From the NCBI RefSeq assembly GCF_022557175.1, contig NZ_CP092915.1:3782001-3846000 (forward strand): 64,000 nucleotides of DNA, given 5' to 3'. The notes under the pieces are model-generated. The model saw nothing but the letters and a program-made list of their open reading frames with translations, did no database searches and was not told the origin of the DNA. The stretch comes from Mycolicibacterium sp. YH-1 (lineage in GTDB: Bacteria > Actinomycetota > Actinomycetes > Mycobacteriales > Mycobacteriaceae). Each line of letters opens with the position of its first letter. Position 1 is the first letter of the stretch. Shown one piece after another: positions 21,306 to 31,588 of this stretch. The position numbers and the translations under genes were made by a program.

Positions 21306-21982
21306 GACAGGTGCGGGGACACCGCGGCAGCCTGCCGCCTCAGCGCCTCCACGGCCGCGGCCGGGTCCGACGCGCTGTAGACCGCCGAGCCCGCGACGAA
21401 GCAGTCCACACCGGCTTCCGCAGCGGCCTCGATCGTGTCGGCGTTGATGCCACCGTCGATCTCCACCAAGATCGTCAGTTCGCCGGCGTCGACGAGCCGC
21501 CGAACGATGCCCACCTTGGCCAACACCTCCGGGATGAACTTCTGTCCACCGAAACCGGGCTCAACCGACATCACCAGAAGTGTGTCGAAGTCGCGCAGGA
21601 TCTCCAGGTAGGGGTCGATCGACGTACCCGGCTTGACGGCCAGACCCGCCTTCGCGCCCGCCGCCCGGATGTCGCGGCCCACGGCGCGCGGATCATCGGT
21701 CGCCTCGGCGTGAAATGTCACGTTGTAGGCTCCCGCCTCGGCGTACGGCGGTGCCCATCGGGCGGGGTCCTCGATCATCAGATGGCAGTCCATCGGAATG
21801 TCGGTGACCCGAAGCAGGCTCTCGACCACCGGCATGCCGAGGGTCAGATTGGGTACGAAGTGGTTGTCCATGACGTCGACGTGTAACCAGTCGGCGCCCT
21901 TCACCGCGGCGGTCTCGTCGGCAAGCCGAGCGAAGTCGGCAGCCAGTATCGACGGTGCAATCAGCGGTCGAGCCATGGCCAT
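21302..21982 (-). CDS. rpe: Ribulose-phosphate 3-epimerase (housekeeping copy)
   Basis: This is a 226-residue TIM-barrel epimerase interconverting ribulose 5-phosphate and xylulose 5-phosphate. Signatures are [36 protein letters not shown] and VDGGINADT (here [10 protein letters not shown]) with phosphate-binding VAGSAVY. The ATG at 21982 overlaps the rsmB stop by one base (TGATG). It is the orthologue of Rv1408 by context; a second, more divergent rpe lies in the Calvin-cycle operon at 57079-57765. Confidence 0.95.
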   Translation of the reverse strand: MAMARPLIAPSILAADFARLADETAAVKGADWLHVDVMDNHFVPNLTLGMPVVESLLRVTDIPMDCHLMIEDPARWAPPYAEAGAYNVTFHAEATDDPRAVGRDIRAAGAKAGLAVKPGTSIDPYLEILRDFDTLLVMSVEPGFGGQKFIPEVLAKVGIVRRLVDAGELTILVEIDGGINADTIEAAAEAGVDCFVAGSAVYSASDPAAAVEALRRQAAAVSPHLS

Positions 21983-23370
21983 CAGCCTACTTGCAGGGCC
22001 GCGGCGAACATTGCATCCGTCCCGTGCCGGTGGGGCCATAGCTGCACGTGCGGTCCGGCGCCGAGATCGGGCACGGTGTCGAGGCCGGGGTCGAACAGCG
22101 GCCGGGTGTCGATCGCCTCAACGCGATGACGGCGCACCGCGTCGGTGACCACCCCGACCGTCTCGGCCAGGTGCGGCGAGCACGTCGCGTACAGCACCAC
22201 CCCGCCCGGCCGCACCAGCGCGATCGCCGCGGCCAGCAGTTCTCGCTGCAGCTTCGCCAGCGCGGGCACATCGCCGGGCTGTCTGCGCCACCGCGCCTCG
22301 GGTCGACGTCGCAGTGCCCCGAGTCCGGTGCACGGCGCATCGACCAGCACGCGGTCGAAGGAGGCGGCGGGCAGCCCGCTCTCGCGGCCGTCGACGCGCA
22401 ACACCTCGACGTCGAGCCCTCGGACGTTCTGCTCGACCAGATCCGCGCGGTGCGGTGCGGGCTCGATCGCCGTGACCCGGGCACCGGTGTCGGCGGCGAT
22501 GGCGGCCAGCAGCGACGTCTTGCCGCCAGGACCGGCGCATAGGTCGAGCCAACGACCCCCGTCTCCGTCGACGGGCGCCAGTGTCAACGCCCGCGCGACC
22601 AGCTGACTGCCCTCGTCCTGCACCTGCGCAGAGCCGTCGCGTATCGACGCCAGTTGGCCGGGGTCACCACCGGACAGGTAGACCGCGTACGGCGAGTAGC
22701 GACCGGGGGTGCCGTCCACCTGCGCGGCCAACTCGGCCGCGGTCAACACCCCCGGCCGTGCGGCCAGGTGCACCTGTGGTCGTTCGTCATCGCTTGCCAG
22801 CAGTGCTCCCAGTTCGCCGGCGTCCGCGCCCAGCGCATCGGCGAATGACTGGGCGATCCAGCGCGGATGTGAGTGGGTGAATGCCAGATGCCCCACCGGA
22901 TCGCTAGTGGCAGACGGCGCGAGTTCGGCAACCCAGGACGCCTCGTCGCGTGCGCCGACGTTGCGCAGCACACCATTGACGAAACCGGCTCGCGCCGAGT
23001 CGAATTCGATAGCCGCCTGCTCCACTGTGGTGTCCACGGCGGCATGCGGCTCGACGCGGGTGCGCAGTAGTTGGTAGACGCCGAGTCGCAACAGGTCCAG
23101 CAGGATGGGGTCGATCTGGTCGGTGGGCCTGCCGGCCGCGCTGCTGATCACCGCATCGAGCAGGCCCTGGCTGCGGCACGCGCCGTAGGTCAGCTCGGTC
23201 GCGAACGCGGCGTCGCGTCCCGTGATCCCGCGCTCCCGCAGCAACGCGGGCAACGCCAGGTTGGCGTACGCGTCGCGCTCCGTCACCGCGCGGAGCACGT
23301 CGAACGCCGCCCGCCGGGCCGGGTCAAGGGGTTTCCGGCGTGGTCCACGCCGATTCTGGGGTCGATTCAC
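21982..23370 (-). CDS. rsmB: 16S rRNA (cytosine-C5) methyltransferase, RsmB/Fmu family
   Basis: This 462-residue protein has an N-terminal NusB-like RNA-binding domain ([20 protein letters not shown]) and a C-terminal SAM-dependent methyltransferase: the SAM site [15 protein letters not shown], the motif IV cysteine in [16 protein letters not shown] and the catalytic cysteine in [11 protein letters not shown]. It is the Fmu (Rv1407) orthologue and overlaps both fmt and rpe at its ends. Confidence 0.94.
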   Translation of the reverse strand: MNRPQNRRGPRRKPLDPARRAAFDVLRAVTERDAYANLALPALLRERGITGRDAAFATELTYGACRSQGLLDAVISSAAGRPTDQIDPILLDLLRLGVYQLLRTRVEPHAAVDTTVEQAAIEFDSARAGFVNGVLRNVGARDEASWVAELAPSATSDPVGHLAFTHSHPRWIAQSFADALGADAGELGALLASDDERPQVHLAARPGVLTAAELAAQVDGTPGRYSPYAVYLSGGDPGQLASIRDGSAQVQDEGSQLVARALTLAPVDGDGGRWLDLCAGPGGKTSLLAAIAADTGARVTAIEPAPHRADLVEQNVRGLDVEVLRVDGRESGLPAASFDRVLVDAPCTGLGALRRRPEARWRRQPGDVPALAKLQRELLAAAIALVRPGGVVLYATCSPHLAETVGVVTDAVRRHRVEAIDTRPLFDPGLDTVPDLGAGPHVQLWPHRHGTDAMFAAALQVG

Positions 23371-24293
23371 GATGCCACCGCCGTCTCGTCAAGGCGGGCT
23401 CCGCGAGCCCAGTCCGCCGCCGCCATCGCCTTCTTGCCGGGCGGCTGGATGAGGGTCAGGGCTACCGGTGTGGACGCCGTGCCGACCAGCACGCCGTCAC
23501 GCCCGGCGCGAATAGTGCCGGGGGGCAACGGTTCCGAATCCGTGACGGTCACGGGGCCGAGCTTGACCCGCAGGTCGCCGATCATCGTCCACGCGCCCGG
23601 GTTGGGAGTGACCGCGCGGATTCGCCGATCGACGACGTGCGCGGGAAGATCCCACCGCACCCGCGCCTCCTCGACGGTGATCTTCGGGGCCAGCGTCACA
23701 CCCTCGGATGGCTGCGGCACGGCAGTCAGCGAGCCGTCGGCCACCCCGTCGAGAGTGGTCTCGAGCAGCATGGCGCCCGATATCGACAGCCTCTCCAGCA
23801 GATCGCCCGCGGTGTCGGTCGGGCGGATCGTCTCGGTGACGACACCGAACACGGGGCCGGAGTCGAGACTGGGTTCGATCTGGAACGTCGTCGCGCCGGT
23901 GACGGCGTCGCCCGCGGCGATCGCCGCCTGCACCGGCGCAGCGCCACGCCATGCGGGCAGTAGCGAGAAGTGCAGGTTGATCCAGCCGAGGCGGGGAACT
24001 GCGAGCAGGCCGTCACGCAGCAGGGCGCCGTAGGCCACCACTGCAGCGCAGTCCGGCGCGAGTTCGGCCAGCTCCGCGACGAATTCGTCACCGTTGGGCT
24101 TGGCCGGCCTCAGCACCGGGATGCCCTGCTCGAGGGCCAGCGAGGCGACCGGTGACGGCGTCGGCTTGCCGCGCCGGCCCGACGCGGCGTCGGGCCGCGT
24201 CAGTACGGCCACCACGTCATGATGCGGCGAGTCGATCAGCCGCTGCAGGGACGGAAGTGCCGGCTCGGGGGTGCCCGCGAAGACAATGCGCAC
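23367..24293 (-). CDS. fmt: Methionyl-tRNA formyltransferase
   Basis: This enzyme formylates initiator Met-tRNA using 10-formyltetrahydrofolate. The 308-residue protein begins [15 protein letters not shown] and carries the catalytic block [20 protein letters not shown], with the folate-binding region LDSGPVFG. The GTG at 24293 is preferred because the family sequence starts there; the frame upstream runs into lemA. The last four bases overlap rsmB. Confidence 0.94.
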   Translation of the reverse strand: MRIVFAGTPEPALPSLQRLIDSPHHDVVAVLTRPDAASGRRGKPTPSPVASLALEQGIPVLRPAKPNGDEFVAELAELAPDCAAVVAYGALLRDGLLAVPRLGWINLHFSLLPAWRGAAPVQAAIAAGDAVTGATTFQIEPSLDSGPVFGVVTETIRPTDTAGDLLERLSISGAMLLETTLDGVADGSLTAVPQPSEGVTLAPKITVEEARVRWDLPAHVVDRRIRAVTPNPGAWTMIGDLRVKLGPVTVTDSEPLPPGTIRAGRDGVLVGTASTPVALTLIQPPGKKAMAAADWARGARLDETAVAS

Positions 24294-24304
24294 GAAAATA
24301 GACC

Positions 24305-24841
24305 TCAGCCTGGAATCTGGTAGTACTCGCGCTCCGGCACCCTGGCCAGCGGCGCGACGAACATCCACGGAATGGTGCTGACGAGACGGTTGAGCGTGGC
24401 GACCGCGTCGTTGTAGTACTGCCTGGCGAACGCCAGCTTGTTCTCGGTGTCTGCGAGGTTGTCCTGAAGGTTGAGGAAGTTGTTCGAGGAGTTCAGCTGC
24501 GGATAGCTCTGCCCCAACGCGAGCACCTGCCCCACGGCGGTGTCGAGATCCTTCGCGGCGACGCTGCGCTGCGCGACGGACTTCCCACCCGTGGCCGACG
24601 TCAACGCTGCTCGCGCGTTCGTGACGTGGTCGAGGATGCCCTTCTCGTGACCGGCGAAGGTCTCAACTGTGTGCACCAGGCTCGGGATGAGCGAGGCGCG
24701 ACGGGTCAGTTCCACATCGATACCGGACAGCGCCTCAGACACCCGCACGTCGGCCGTGCGAATCTTGTTGTAGCCCAGCACGAAACCGATCAGGACCAGT
24801 ACCAAGAGCACCAGTACCAGAACCAACAGATAGGTCACCAC
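24305..24841 (-). CDS. LemA-family membrane protein
   Basis: This 178-residue protein has one N-terminal hydrophobic helix (residues 2-24), followed by [20 protein letters not shown] and repeated helices ending in [20 protein letters not shown], the defining LemA pattern. LemA proteins are of uncertain function, often encoded beside membrane proteins with DUF2207 or TPM domains and linked in some bacteria to envelope stress. It overlaps the upstream DUF2207 gene by seven bases, so the two are co-translated and probably act together. Confidence 0.9.
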   Translation of the reverse strand: MVTYLLVLVLVLLVLVLIGFVLGYNKIRTADVRVSEALSGIDVELTRRASLIPSLVHTVETFAGHEKGILDHVTNARAALTSATGGKSVAQRSVAAKDLDTAVGQVLALGQSYPQLNSSNNFLNLQDNLADTENKLAFARQYYNDAVATLNRLVSTIPWMFVAPLARVPEREYYQIPG

Positions 24842-26643
24842 GAGCCACCTCCTCCTCCGCCACCGCCACCGCCGCCACCACCACCGCTGGACCCGCCGCC
24901 CCCACTCGAGGATGACGATGATGCCTGCGACGCGGTGTAGGCGCCGATCGACGACGATAGCGCCGAGTCGAAGCTGTCGAAGTCAGGCCCACCCGAGTGG
25001 TCGGAGAGACTCGAGCTGGTAGTGGACGAGGAACCGTACCAATCGGGCTGCGGGGCAACCGCGCCGGTCGCAGCTTGGTACTTCTTGGCCCACAGTGCCG
25101 CGGCGCCCGCGGCGACCGCGAACGGGATGTAGGCGGTGTACAGGTCCTTGCGGGCCGCGAAGTCGAATCGCGTCTCGGCGGAGTCGGTGGACAGCAGTCG
25201 GTGGAATCCCCCGGCCTGCGACCACAGTTGGCGTCCCGCCGCAGTGCGACGCATGCCCACGCCGTCAGCCCACGACTTCACCGTGAAGGCGAAGAACACC
25301 GCGAACGGCAGGCCCCACAGGGTGGTCGGGAAACCCCACCGGAGGAATCCGAAGACGGCCAGGATCAGTGCCAGCGCGTTGGCCGTGCGCACCAACAGTT
25401 CCTTCTTGCGCTTCACGATCAGACCGTCGTCGAGTGCCCACTTCTTCACCGCCGCCGCCATGTCCGACTTCGCCTTGCTGAGCTTCTCGCCGGCCCTCTT
25501 TGTCGGCTTGGCCTCGAACTCGGCGCCCGAGCTCATCACCTTCAGCGCGGAGCCGACGGCGATGCTGACGGGATCCACATCCGCCCACGCGCTACGCTGC
25601 GCGATCCCACGGATGGCCCACTGGTCGGCGCTTGTCTGCTTGAGGTCGACCAGTTTGCGTTCGGCCAGGTACAGCAACGTCGCGGTAAGGCCGTTTCGCG
25701 GCACGCTCTCGGTGCGGATGTACTCGATCTGCACCGGGCCGAGGCCGGCCGGTGGTGCGTACTGCACCGGGAAGCCGGGCTCGGGTTCCACGGTGGTCCG
25801 ATACCACAGGTAGGCCAGCGCGCCTGCGGCGACCGACAGCGCGAGGAGCCAGACCACGGTGATCACCGACTGACCCAGGATCCGGTCCCATGTCCACGAC
25901 CACGGCAGGCTCGCGCGCGCGGGTGTCGGCAGGTCGGTGCCGGCGCGCAGCGTGACCGGTGTGCGCGGTGCCAGGTCCGTGGCGGTGACCTCGACGGTGT
26001 TTCCGTCGACGGTGAGACCGGCGCAGGCGTCTCCGACGCCGTAACCGACCGAGCACTGCGCACCGGTGACATCGGCGGGCAGGGTGAGGCGAACGTGCGC
26101 ACGCTCGATCCAGTTGTTCCACGACGGTGCGATGACGTTCCAGTAGAACGTCGACACCGAGTTGGGCTCGCCGACGGAACGCGCGAACTGCCGGTCCTCG
26201 CCGGTGCTACCGGGATCGAGCACGCCGGCAATGGTGTAGCGAATCTCGTAGGTGTGCTCGCCGGGGGTCAGCGTGCTGTCGGGGTCGCCGATCTTGGCCA
26301 CCCGAAAGCGTTCGCCGTCCTCCCACAGCAACTGGTAGCCGGCGGGCTCTCCGTCCATCAGGATCGATGTGATCTCCGGGGTCTGCCGGACATGGGGGCT
26401 GTTCTGGTTGGCCACATCCCAGTAGCGAAAGATGCCGTGCCGCCCGATGGGGAACTCACCGGTGATCGTCTCGACCGCGTCGAGAGTGCCGTCCTCGGTG
26501 ACCGCGAAGTCGGCGTCGAAGTTGGTGATCACCACCGGATCGTTCGCCGGCCCGGCCGCGGATGCGCCGCCGCCGACGAGCGGCCACAGCAGCCCCACCG
26601 CGATGAGACCCACCAGAATCAACCAGCCGATTACCCGCCGCAT
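24835..26643 (-). CDS. DUF2207 membrane protein with poly-glycine tail
   Basis: This 602-residue protein has a signal or anchor helix at its N-terminus. An extracytoplasmic beta-rich domain follows (FDADFAVTEDGTLDAVETI, then WNVIAPSWNNWI), with further transmembrane helices near residues 250-275 and 410-440. This is the DUF2207 architecture. The last 60 residues are low complexity: poly-Ser, then runs of Gly ending in Ser-Trp, typical of the tails of DUF2207 and TPM proteins. The ATG at 26643 has a GAGGGG ribosome site and gives a good signal sequence. The function is unknown; coupling to lemA is the main clue. Confidence 0.85.
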   Translation of the reverse strand: MRRVIGWLILVGLIAVGLLWPLVGGGASAAGPANDPVVITNFDADFAVTEDGTLDAVETITGEFPIGRHGIFRYWDVANQNSPHVRQTPEITSILMDGEPAGYQLLWEDGERFRVAKIGDPDSTLTPGEHTYEIRYTIAGVLDPGSTGEDRQFARSVGEPNSVSTFYWNVIAPSWNNWIERAHVRLTLPADVTGAQCSVGYGVGDACAGLTVDGNTVEVTATDLAPRTPVTLRAGTDLPTPARASLPWSWTWDRILGQSVITVVWLLALSVAAGALAYLWYRTTVEPEPGFPVQYAPPAGLGPVQIEYIRTESVPRNGLTATLLYLAERKLVDLKQTSADQWAIRGIAQRSAWADVDPVSIAVGSALKVMSSGAEFEAKPTKRAGEKLSKAKSDMAAAVKKWALDDGLIVKRKKELLVRTANALALILAVFGFLRWGFPTTLWGLPFAVFFAFTVKSWADGVGMRRTAAGRQLWSQAGGFHRLLSTDSAETRFDFAARKDLYTAYIPFAVAAGAAALWAKKYQAATGAVAPQPDWYGSSSTTSSSLSDHSGGPDFDSFDSALSSSIGAYTASQASSSSSSGGGGSSGGGGGGGGGGGGGGSW

Positions 26644-26712
26644 GTCACCCCTCGATCGGCTCGGCCCCACCTGGACCGGATCCGCGTCGTCCCAGGTCGC
26701 CTGGGGTTCGCC

Positions 26713-28758
26713 CTACCCTATGTGCAAGGGATCGATTTGCACACGAACTGGTTGTTGATCGTGGCGTGCGCTCATCACACCCGTCGCCTTGCGCAGTGCC
26801 GCGGCCAGAGCCAGACCGCCGTCACGGGGCACCCGCACAAGCATCCGGATGATGGGGTCGTCGGCAGGCGCGGCCCCGGCTGCGGCATTGGCCCGAGCGA
26901 CACTGGGCTTCGGTTCGCCTGCGGGACGTCGTGCCCCCGGCGGCAGGTCGACCGGCCCCAGGATGTCGGCCCCAGCCGGCACGTCGGCGATGTCGAGCAG
27001 CGCGGCCACAGCGGGCCCGCTGCCGTCGAGCGCGGCCATGTGCACCGCGGGCGGCAGCCCGACCTCGGCTCTGGCATCCAACTCCAGCTCGGCGTGCGCG
27101 ACGGGATCCCACCGGATCAGGGCCTGCACGGTGGGGATCGCGGACTCGGCGACCACCGCGACGATGCCGCCCTCGCCCCTCGGGCGCACCAGGGCGGCCG
27201 CGGCCATCCAGCGGCGCAGCGCGTCCTCGGCCGCGCGCAGATCCTGTCTGCCGAGCAGCGACCAGCCGTCGAGCAGCAGCGCCGCGCCGTAGCCCCCCTC
27301 GGCGATGGGCTCCGCACCCGGCGTGGCGACCACCAGCGCGGGGGTGCCCGGCACCTGCGCGAGCACCGCGTCACCCCCGGAGGTCACCACGGCGACGCCG
27401 GGAAACGCGCGGCCGAGTTCCTCCGCCGTGCGCCGCGCGCCGACGACCACGGCGCGCACCGCGTCGGAACCGCACCGCGCGCAGCGCAACCCGAGTTCCT
27501 CGCGACCACACCACCGGCACACCGCGCCGGCGGCGTCGCGTTCGTGCAGCGCCAGCGGCCCGGTGCAGTGTCGGCACCTGGCGATGTTCCGACACCGGCC
27601 GCACGCCAACGCCGGCACGTAACCACGGCGCGGCACCTGGACGAGGACCGGCCGCTCGGCGCGCAGCGCCGCCCGGGCGGCGTCCAACGCCATGGACGGC
27701 ATCCGGGCGGTGCGCGACGCGGCGTCACGCTCCTGCTCGAACGCGCTGTCATCGATGGCGGTGACCCGTGGTGTCCGGCCGCGCACGGTCGGGCGCGTGG
27801 CGACGAGGTCATGCGCCCACCTCGTGCGCACCAGCGCCTGGGCCTCCGCGGTGCGGGCGTAGCCGCCGATCAGTGCCCCGCAGCGCAGTTGGTGTGCCCG
27901 CAGCATCGCGACCTCCCTGGCGTGCGGGTAGGGCGACCGCGGCTCGGCCAGGTTGTCGTCACCGTCGTCCCAGACCATGACCAGGCCGAGGTCGGCCACC
28001 GGCGCGAAGACCGCACTGCGGGTGCCAATGACGAAGCGGGCGTGTCCCCGCAGCACCGCCAGCCACCGGCGGTAGCGCTCCGCGGGTCCCAGACCCGCCG
28101 ACAGCGCCACCACCGCGGTGGGGTCGACGTGGCGCGCGGCGGCCGCGTACAACGCATCGACGTCACGTTGGTCCGGGACCACGGCCAGCGCCGAACGACC
28201 GGAGTTCACCACCACGGCGGCGGCCTCGGCGAGCCGATCGGCCCACTGCTCCCCCGGCAGCGCCTGCCACACCGCGCGTGCGGCGCGACCCTCACCGAGC
28301 GCGCCGAGGAACCCCGCGGCACGCCCGTAGACCGACCAGGCGGTGTCATCGACCGCCACCGCGACAGCCGGCGGCGGGGTGACGACCACCTGCTTCTCGA
28401 CGTTGGCGTGTCGCGGTGGAACCGCAAGACGCAGCACGTCGGGTCGGGTACCCGCGTAGCGCGCGGCGACCGCCTCGGCGAGGCGTCGCACGTCGACGGA
28501 CAGCACTGGCTCGGGCGACACCACCCGGTCAAGCCAGCCGAGCTTGCCGACATGGTCGGTGTCGGAACGCCTTTCGAGGATGAACGCGTCGACGAGACGT
28601 CCATGGAAGCGCACCCGGACGCGGACGCCGGGTTGTGCGTCGTCGGACTGCTCGGTGGTGACGAGGTAGTCGAACTCGCGGTCCAGATGAGGCACCGACA
28701 GCATCGGCAGCACGCGCGCGATCGGCTCGTGCTCGGCGGCCTCCCTGGTGGTGCTCAC
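26713..28758 (-). CDS. priA: PriA-like primosomal protein N', helicase motifs degenerate
   Basis: This 681-residue protein has the PriA layout: an N-terminal 3'-DNA-binding domain ([18 protein letters not shown]), helicase lobes, and eight zinc-binding cysteines in [15 protein letters not shown] and [18 protein letters not shown]. The Walker A segment reads [10 protein letters not shown], with no GKT. The Walker B/DEEH box reads [11 protein letters not shown]. It is thus probably not an active ATPase, as is usual for mycobacterial PriA (Rv1402). It may still serve in replication restart as a DNA-binding scaffold. The GTG at 28758 overlaps the upstream gene by four bases. Confidence 0.9.
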   Translation of the reverse strand: MSTTREAAEHEPIARVLPMLSVPHLDREFDYLVTTEQSDDAQPGVRVRVRFHGRLVDAFILERRSDTDHVGKLGWLDRVVSPEPVLSVDVRRLAEAVAARYAGTRPDVLRLAVPPRHANVEKQVVVTPPPAVAVAVDDTAWSVYGRAAGFLGALGEGRAARAVWQALPGEQWADRLAEAAAVVVNSGRSALAVVPDQRDVDALYAAAARHVDPTAVVALSAGLGPAERYRRWLAVLRGHARFVIGTRSAVFAPVADLGLVMVWDDGDDNLAEPRSPYPHAREVAMLRAHQLRCGALIGGYARTAEAQALVRTRWAHDLVATRPTVRGRTPRVTAIDDSAFEQERDAASRTARMPSMALDAARAALRAERPVLVQVPRRGYVPALACGRCRNIARCRHCTGPLALHERDAAGAVCRWCGREELGLRCARCGSDAVRAVVVGARRTAEELGRAFPGVAVVTSGGDAVLAQVPGTPALVVATPGAEPIAEGGYGAALLLDGWSLLGRQDLRAAEDALRRWMAAAALVRPRGEGGIVAVVAESAIPTVQALIRWDPVAHAELELDARAEVGLPPAVHMAALDGSGPAVAALLDIADVPAGADILGPVDLPPGARRPAGEPKPSVARANAAAGAAPADDPIIRMLVRVPRDGGLALAAALRKATGVMSARHDQQPVRVQIDPLHIG

Positions 28759-29513
28759 TGAGCCGGTTTAGCAGTACCGACCGACGCCGACGGCTCGCGG
28801 CCGAACAGAAATCCCGCGGTGATCAACAGGATCGAGGCGGAGTAGGCCCACCAGATGGCCACCGCGAGCGCCTCCGGGTTGGAGCCGGCGGCCAGGCCGA
28901 ACTTGCCGATGCCGATCATGCCGTCCGACACCGCGAAGCAGACCGCTCCGAGCGCCGTCCACTTGGTGGGCAGGTCGGCGAGCAGCGCCGCGCACACCAT
29001 GGCACCCAGCACCGCCATGTAGAGCGTCACCGGCACGGCCATACCCTCGGCGATCAGCCGGGGCCAGAACCAGATCAGCAGGCCGAGCGTGGCGACGACC
29101 AGCACCGCACAACCCGCCAGACGCCCCGTACTGCGCCGCACCAGCGGAATGAGCGCGGCAAGGAAGCACAGATGGGCGATCAGGAAGGCGCCGAGCCCGA
29201 GCACGAACGACGGCTCCCACCATGGCATCGCGAGCAGGTAGTCCCCCGCCGCGGAGAACAGCAGTGCGGCGATCAACCAACGACGTTCCCGTCGGATCGG
29301 GTGACCGAGCGCAGCGACCGCGAGTAGCACCGCCGTCAACGCCTTCACCGCGGGCTGCAGCGCGAACTGACCGGTGAGTTCGGCACCGGACGGCACACGC
29401 ACCGCGGTGACGATGAGGAAGACGCCGTAGGCCGCGGCGACCACGGCGGCCGCGATCCAGAGTCGGCGGGCCCGGTGCACGCTCGAGGTGGCCGGGCCGT
29501 CAATCGTCGTCAT
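28755..29513 (-). CDS. YhhN/TMEM86-family lysoplasmalogenase-like membrane protein
   Basis: This is a 252-residue protein of eight or so membrane helices. It has the YhhN-family motifs [25 protein letters not shown] and [15 protein letters not shown]. Members such as TMEM86B hydrolyse lysoplasmalogens; bacterial members have been tied to lysoplasmalogen turnover. Since mycobacteria are not known for plasmalogens, the true substrate here is open. The position before priA agrees with Rv1401. Confidence 0.85.
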   Translation of the reverse strand: MTTIDGPATSSVHRARRLWIAAAVVAAAYGVFLIVTAVRVPSGAELTGQFALQPAVKALTAVLLAVAALGHPIRRERRWLIAALLFSAAGDYLLAMPWWEPSFVLGLGAFLIAHLCFLAALIPLVRRSTGRLAGCAVLVVATLGLLIWFWPRLIAEGMAVPVTLYMAVLGAMVCAALLADLPTKWTALGAVCFAVSDGMIGIGKFGLAAGSNPEALAVAIWWAYSASILLITAGFLFGREPSASVGTAKPAQ

Positions 29514-29549
29514 CGGACGAACGTACTAAACCGGGTGCGGCAATCCACT

Positions 29550-30545
29550 TCAGCGATGCGCCGACGCGGCCAGCAGCACCTCGCCCATGACACCGTGGTG
29601 ATCGGACCCGGGAATCTCCACGCGTTCGAACGACAGCGGAGTACCCCCTCGCGTCAGGATCCGGTCGATCGCCACCACGGCCGAAAACCTCCGGTCCGCC
29701 GGATAGGTCGTGACGATTCCGGAACCCGTGTACTCGGCGGCGTCGACCAGCGCCGAACCGTCGCGCTCTCCGGCCGCTAGCAGCGCCCGGAACCGCTCGT
29801 GGTCGTAGGTCGCGTTGAAGTCCGCTCCGACAAGCAACGGCCTCGTTTCATTAGCCAGGACCGCGCGCAGCCGATCCAGGTCGGCGGCCCACTGCCGCAC
29901 CGGGCCCGGGTACGGGGGCGTCGGGTGCAGCGCGTACACGGCGTACGGCACGGCACCGGGAACATCCACAGTGGCACGCAGATTGGCCAACGGCAGACCC
30001 GACAACTCCTCGGTCTCCCGCAGCGGGTGCCGCGAGTAGATGCCCTCACCCGAACCGCCGCTTCGCGCGCTCGTGTACGAGTACGGCAGCGACTCCGACA
30101 CACCCGCCGCCTCCAGTCGGTCGCGCGCCGCCACCGTCAGCTCGGAGACGGTGAGAAGGTCCACGCCGTCCCGGCGCACCCGGTCCACCAGCGCGCCAAC
30201 GTCGGCACCTCCATAGAGGATGTTGGCCTGTAGCAGCTTCAGCGTCGGCGCGTCCGTGGCTGTCGGCGGGTCCTCGCCGATGTAGAGCGGCAGTTGGGTG
30301 CCCGCTCCCAGCACTGCCACCAGCAACGCGCCACCAGCCGCCACCCAGAGGCGGGCCGCGACCAGCATCAGGACCGCCGCCACCGCGAGCAGGACGAAGA
30401 GGGGCGTGAACGCTGCGGTCAGCGTGACGATCGTGTTCACGGGCCCGAAGAAGTGCGCCAACACCCCCGCTGCGGCGGCCAACGCAGCGACGACGCCCGC
30501 AACGCCCACGCAGACACGGAGCGGATTTCGGGTCGGCGACGGCAT
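29550..30545 (-). CDS. Membrane-anchored endonuclease/exonuclease/phosphatase family protein
   Basis: This 331-residue protein has three or four hydrophobic helices in its first 100 residues and a C-terminal catalytic domain of the DNase I-like fold: LLQANILYGG (metal site), TVSELT, LVGADFNAT and the final GSDHHGVMGEV with the His. The fold hydrolyses phosphodiesters in nucleic acids, lipids or sugar phosphates; with a membrane anchor, an extracytoplasmic substrate is likely. The ATG at 30545 is taken because the family N-terminal pattern begins there. The open frame further upstream is only the complement of the esterase gene. Confidence 0.82.
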   Translation of the reverse strand: MPSPTRNPLRVCVGVAGVVAALAAAAGVLAHFFGPVNTIVTLTAAFTPLFVLLAVAAVLMLVAARLWVAAGGALLVAVLGAGTQLPLYIGEDPPTATDAPTLKLLQANILYGGADVGALVDRVRRDGVDLLTVSELTVAARDRLEAAGVSESLPYSYTSARSGGSGEGIYSRHPLRETEELSGLPLANLRATVDVPGAVPYAVYALHPTPPYPGPVRQWAADLDRLRAVLANETRPLLVGADFNATYDHERFRALLAAGERDGSALVDAAEYTGSGIVTTYPADRRFSAVVAIDRILTRGGTPLSFERVEIPGSDHHGVMGEVLLAASAHR

Positions 30546-30629
30546 CGGGTTCCAGATTATGCGGACACCGGTTGCCGTCCTCGCATGGCGGTGGGGATGT
30601 GCGGTCCGGCGCTTGCGTACGGTGAGTTC

Positions 30630-31583
30630 ATGTCTGCCGACGACGCCCTCGCCAGCCCGGAACCCCTCGACGCGATACTGGAGAAGGTTCTCGAAGCCGT
30701 CCCGTTCCAGTTGACGACCGAAGGTGGCCCGGACGCCTGCCGCCAGCGGTTCCGCGACGTCCCACGGGTACCGCTTTACCCCGAGGTGCGCACCGAGGAC
30801 AGGACGATCGACGGTCCGGCAGGTCCGATCCCGATCCGGTTGTACTGGCCACCGGAGCCTGCCGAACCGGCACCCCCTGTGGTGATGTTCTTCCACGGCG
30901 GCGGTTGGGTCGTCGGCGATCTGGACACCTACGACAGCGCTGGCAGGCAGCACGCGGTGGGGACCGGGGCATTGGTGGTCTCGGTCGACTACCGACTCGC
31001 CCCCGAACACCCGTACCCGGCCGCCGTCGAGGACGTGTGGGCAGCCACCCAGTGGGTCGCCGAGCACGCCGCCGAGCTTGGTGCCGACCCGACCCGCCTT
31101 GCGGTGGCCGGTGACTCCGCAGGCGGCAACCTGGCGGCCGTCGTCGCCCTGATGGCACGTGACGCCGGAGCGCCCGCACTGCGGTTCCAGCTGCTGTGGT
31201 ACCCCGCGACGACGTGGGACACCTCCCTGCCGTCGTTCGCCGAGAATGCGGACGCGCCCATCCTGAGCACCGCATCCGTTGGCGGCTTCTCCCGGTGGTA
31301 CGCAGGCCACGTCGACCTCAAGACCGCGCCCCCGACCCTGATACCCGCACGCGCTGAGTCGTTCGCGGGCCTGCCACCGGCCTATATCGCCGTCGCGGGC
31401 CACGATCCGCTGCGCGATGACGGCGCCCGCTACGGCGAACTGCTGGCCGCGGAGGGCGTGCCGGTGCAGGTGCACAATGCCGCGAGCCTGGTGCACGGCT
31501 ACATCGGTTACGACGGTGTCGTGCCCGCGGCCACCGAGGCTGTCAAACGTGCCCTCGACGCATTGCGTACCGCGCTAACGTAG
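30630..31583 (+). CDS. Alpha/beta-hydrolase esterase, hormone-sensitive lipase family (LipI-like)
   Basis: This 317-residue carboxylesterase has the oxyanion-hole motif HGGGW (in FFHGGGWVVGDL), the nucleophile in VAGDSAGGNLAA, the acid in HDPLRDDG and the catalytic His in LVHGYIG. Such enzymes cleave short-chain esters. It is the first of two tandem paralogues and matches Rv1400c (LipI) by position. The ATG at 30630 is decided by the start of the homologous N-terminus. A Baeyer-Villiger monooxygenase gene follows the pair and could make esters for them to cut. Confidence 0.88.
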   Translation: MSADDALASPEPLDAILEKVLEAVPFQLTTEGGPDACRQRFRDVPRVPLYPEVRTEDRTIDGPAGPIPIRLYWPPEPAEPAPPVVMFFHGGGWVVGDLDTYDSAGRQHAVGTGALVVSVDYRLAPEHPYPAAVEDVWAATQWVAEHAAELGADPTRLAVAGDSAGGNLAAVVALMARDAGAPALRFQLLWYPATTWDTSLPSFAENADAPILSTASVGGFSRWYAGHVDLKTAPPTLIPARAESFAGLPPAYIAVAGHDPLRDDGARYGELLAAEGVPVQVHNAASLVHGYIGYDGVVPAATEAVKRALDALRTALT

Positions 31584-31588
31584 GACAC

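Noticed and set aside
24997..28761. Open frame of 1254 codons on the plus strand
   Set aside because: It lies opposite DUF2207 and priA, whose domains are clear. It is rich in His, Arg and Gly, has no known motif, and arises from GC-biased third positions.
30546..31496. N-terminal extension of the nuclease-fold gene
   Set aside because: The open frame continues upstream of 30545, but that part is only the complement of the esterase gene and does not resemble the family.
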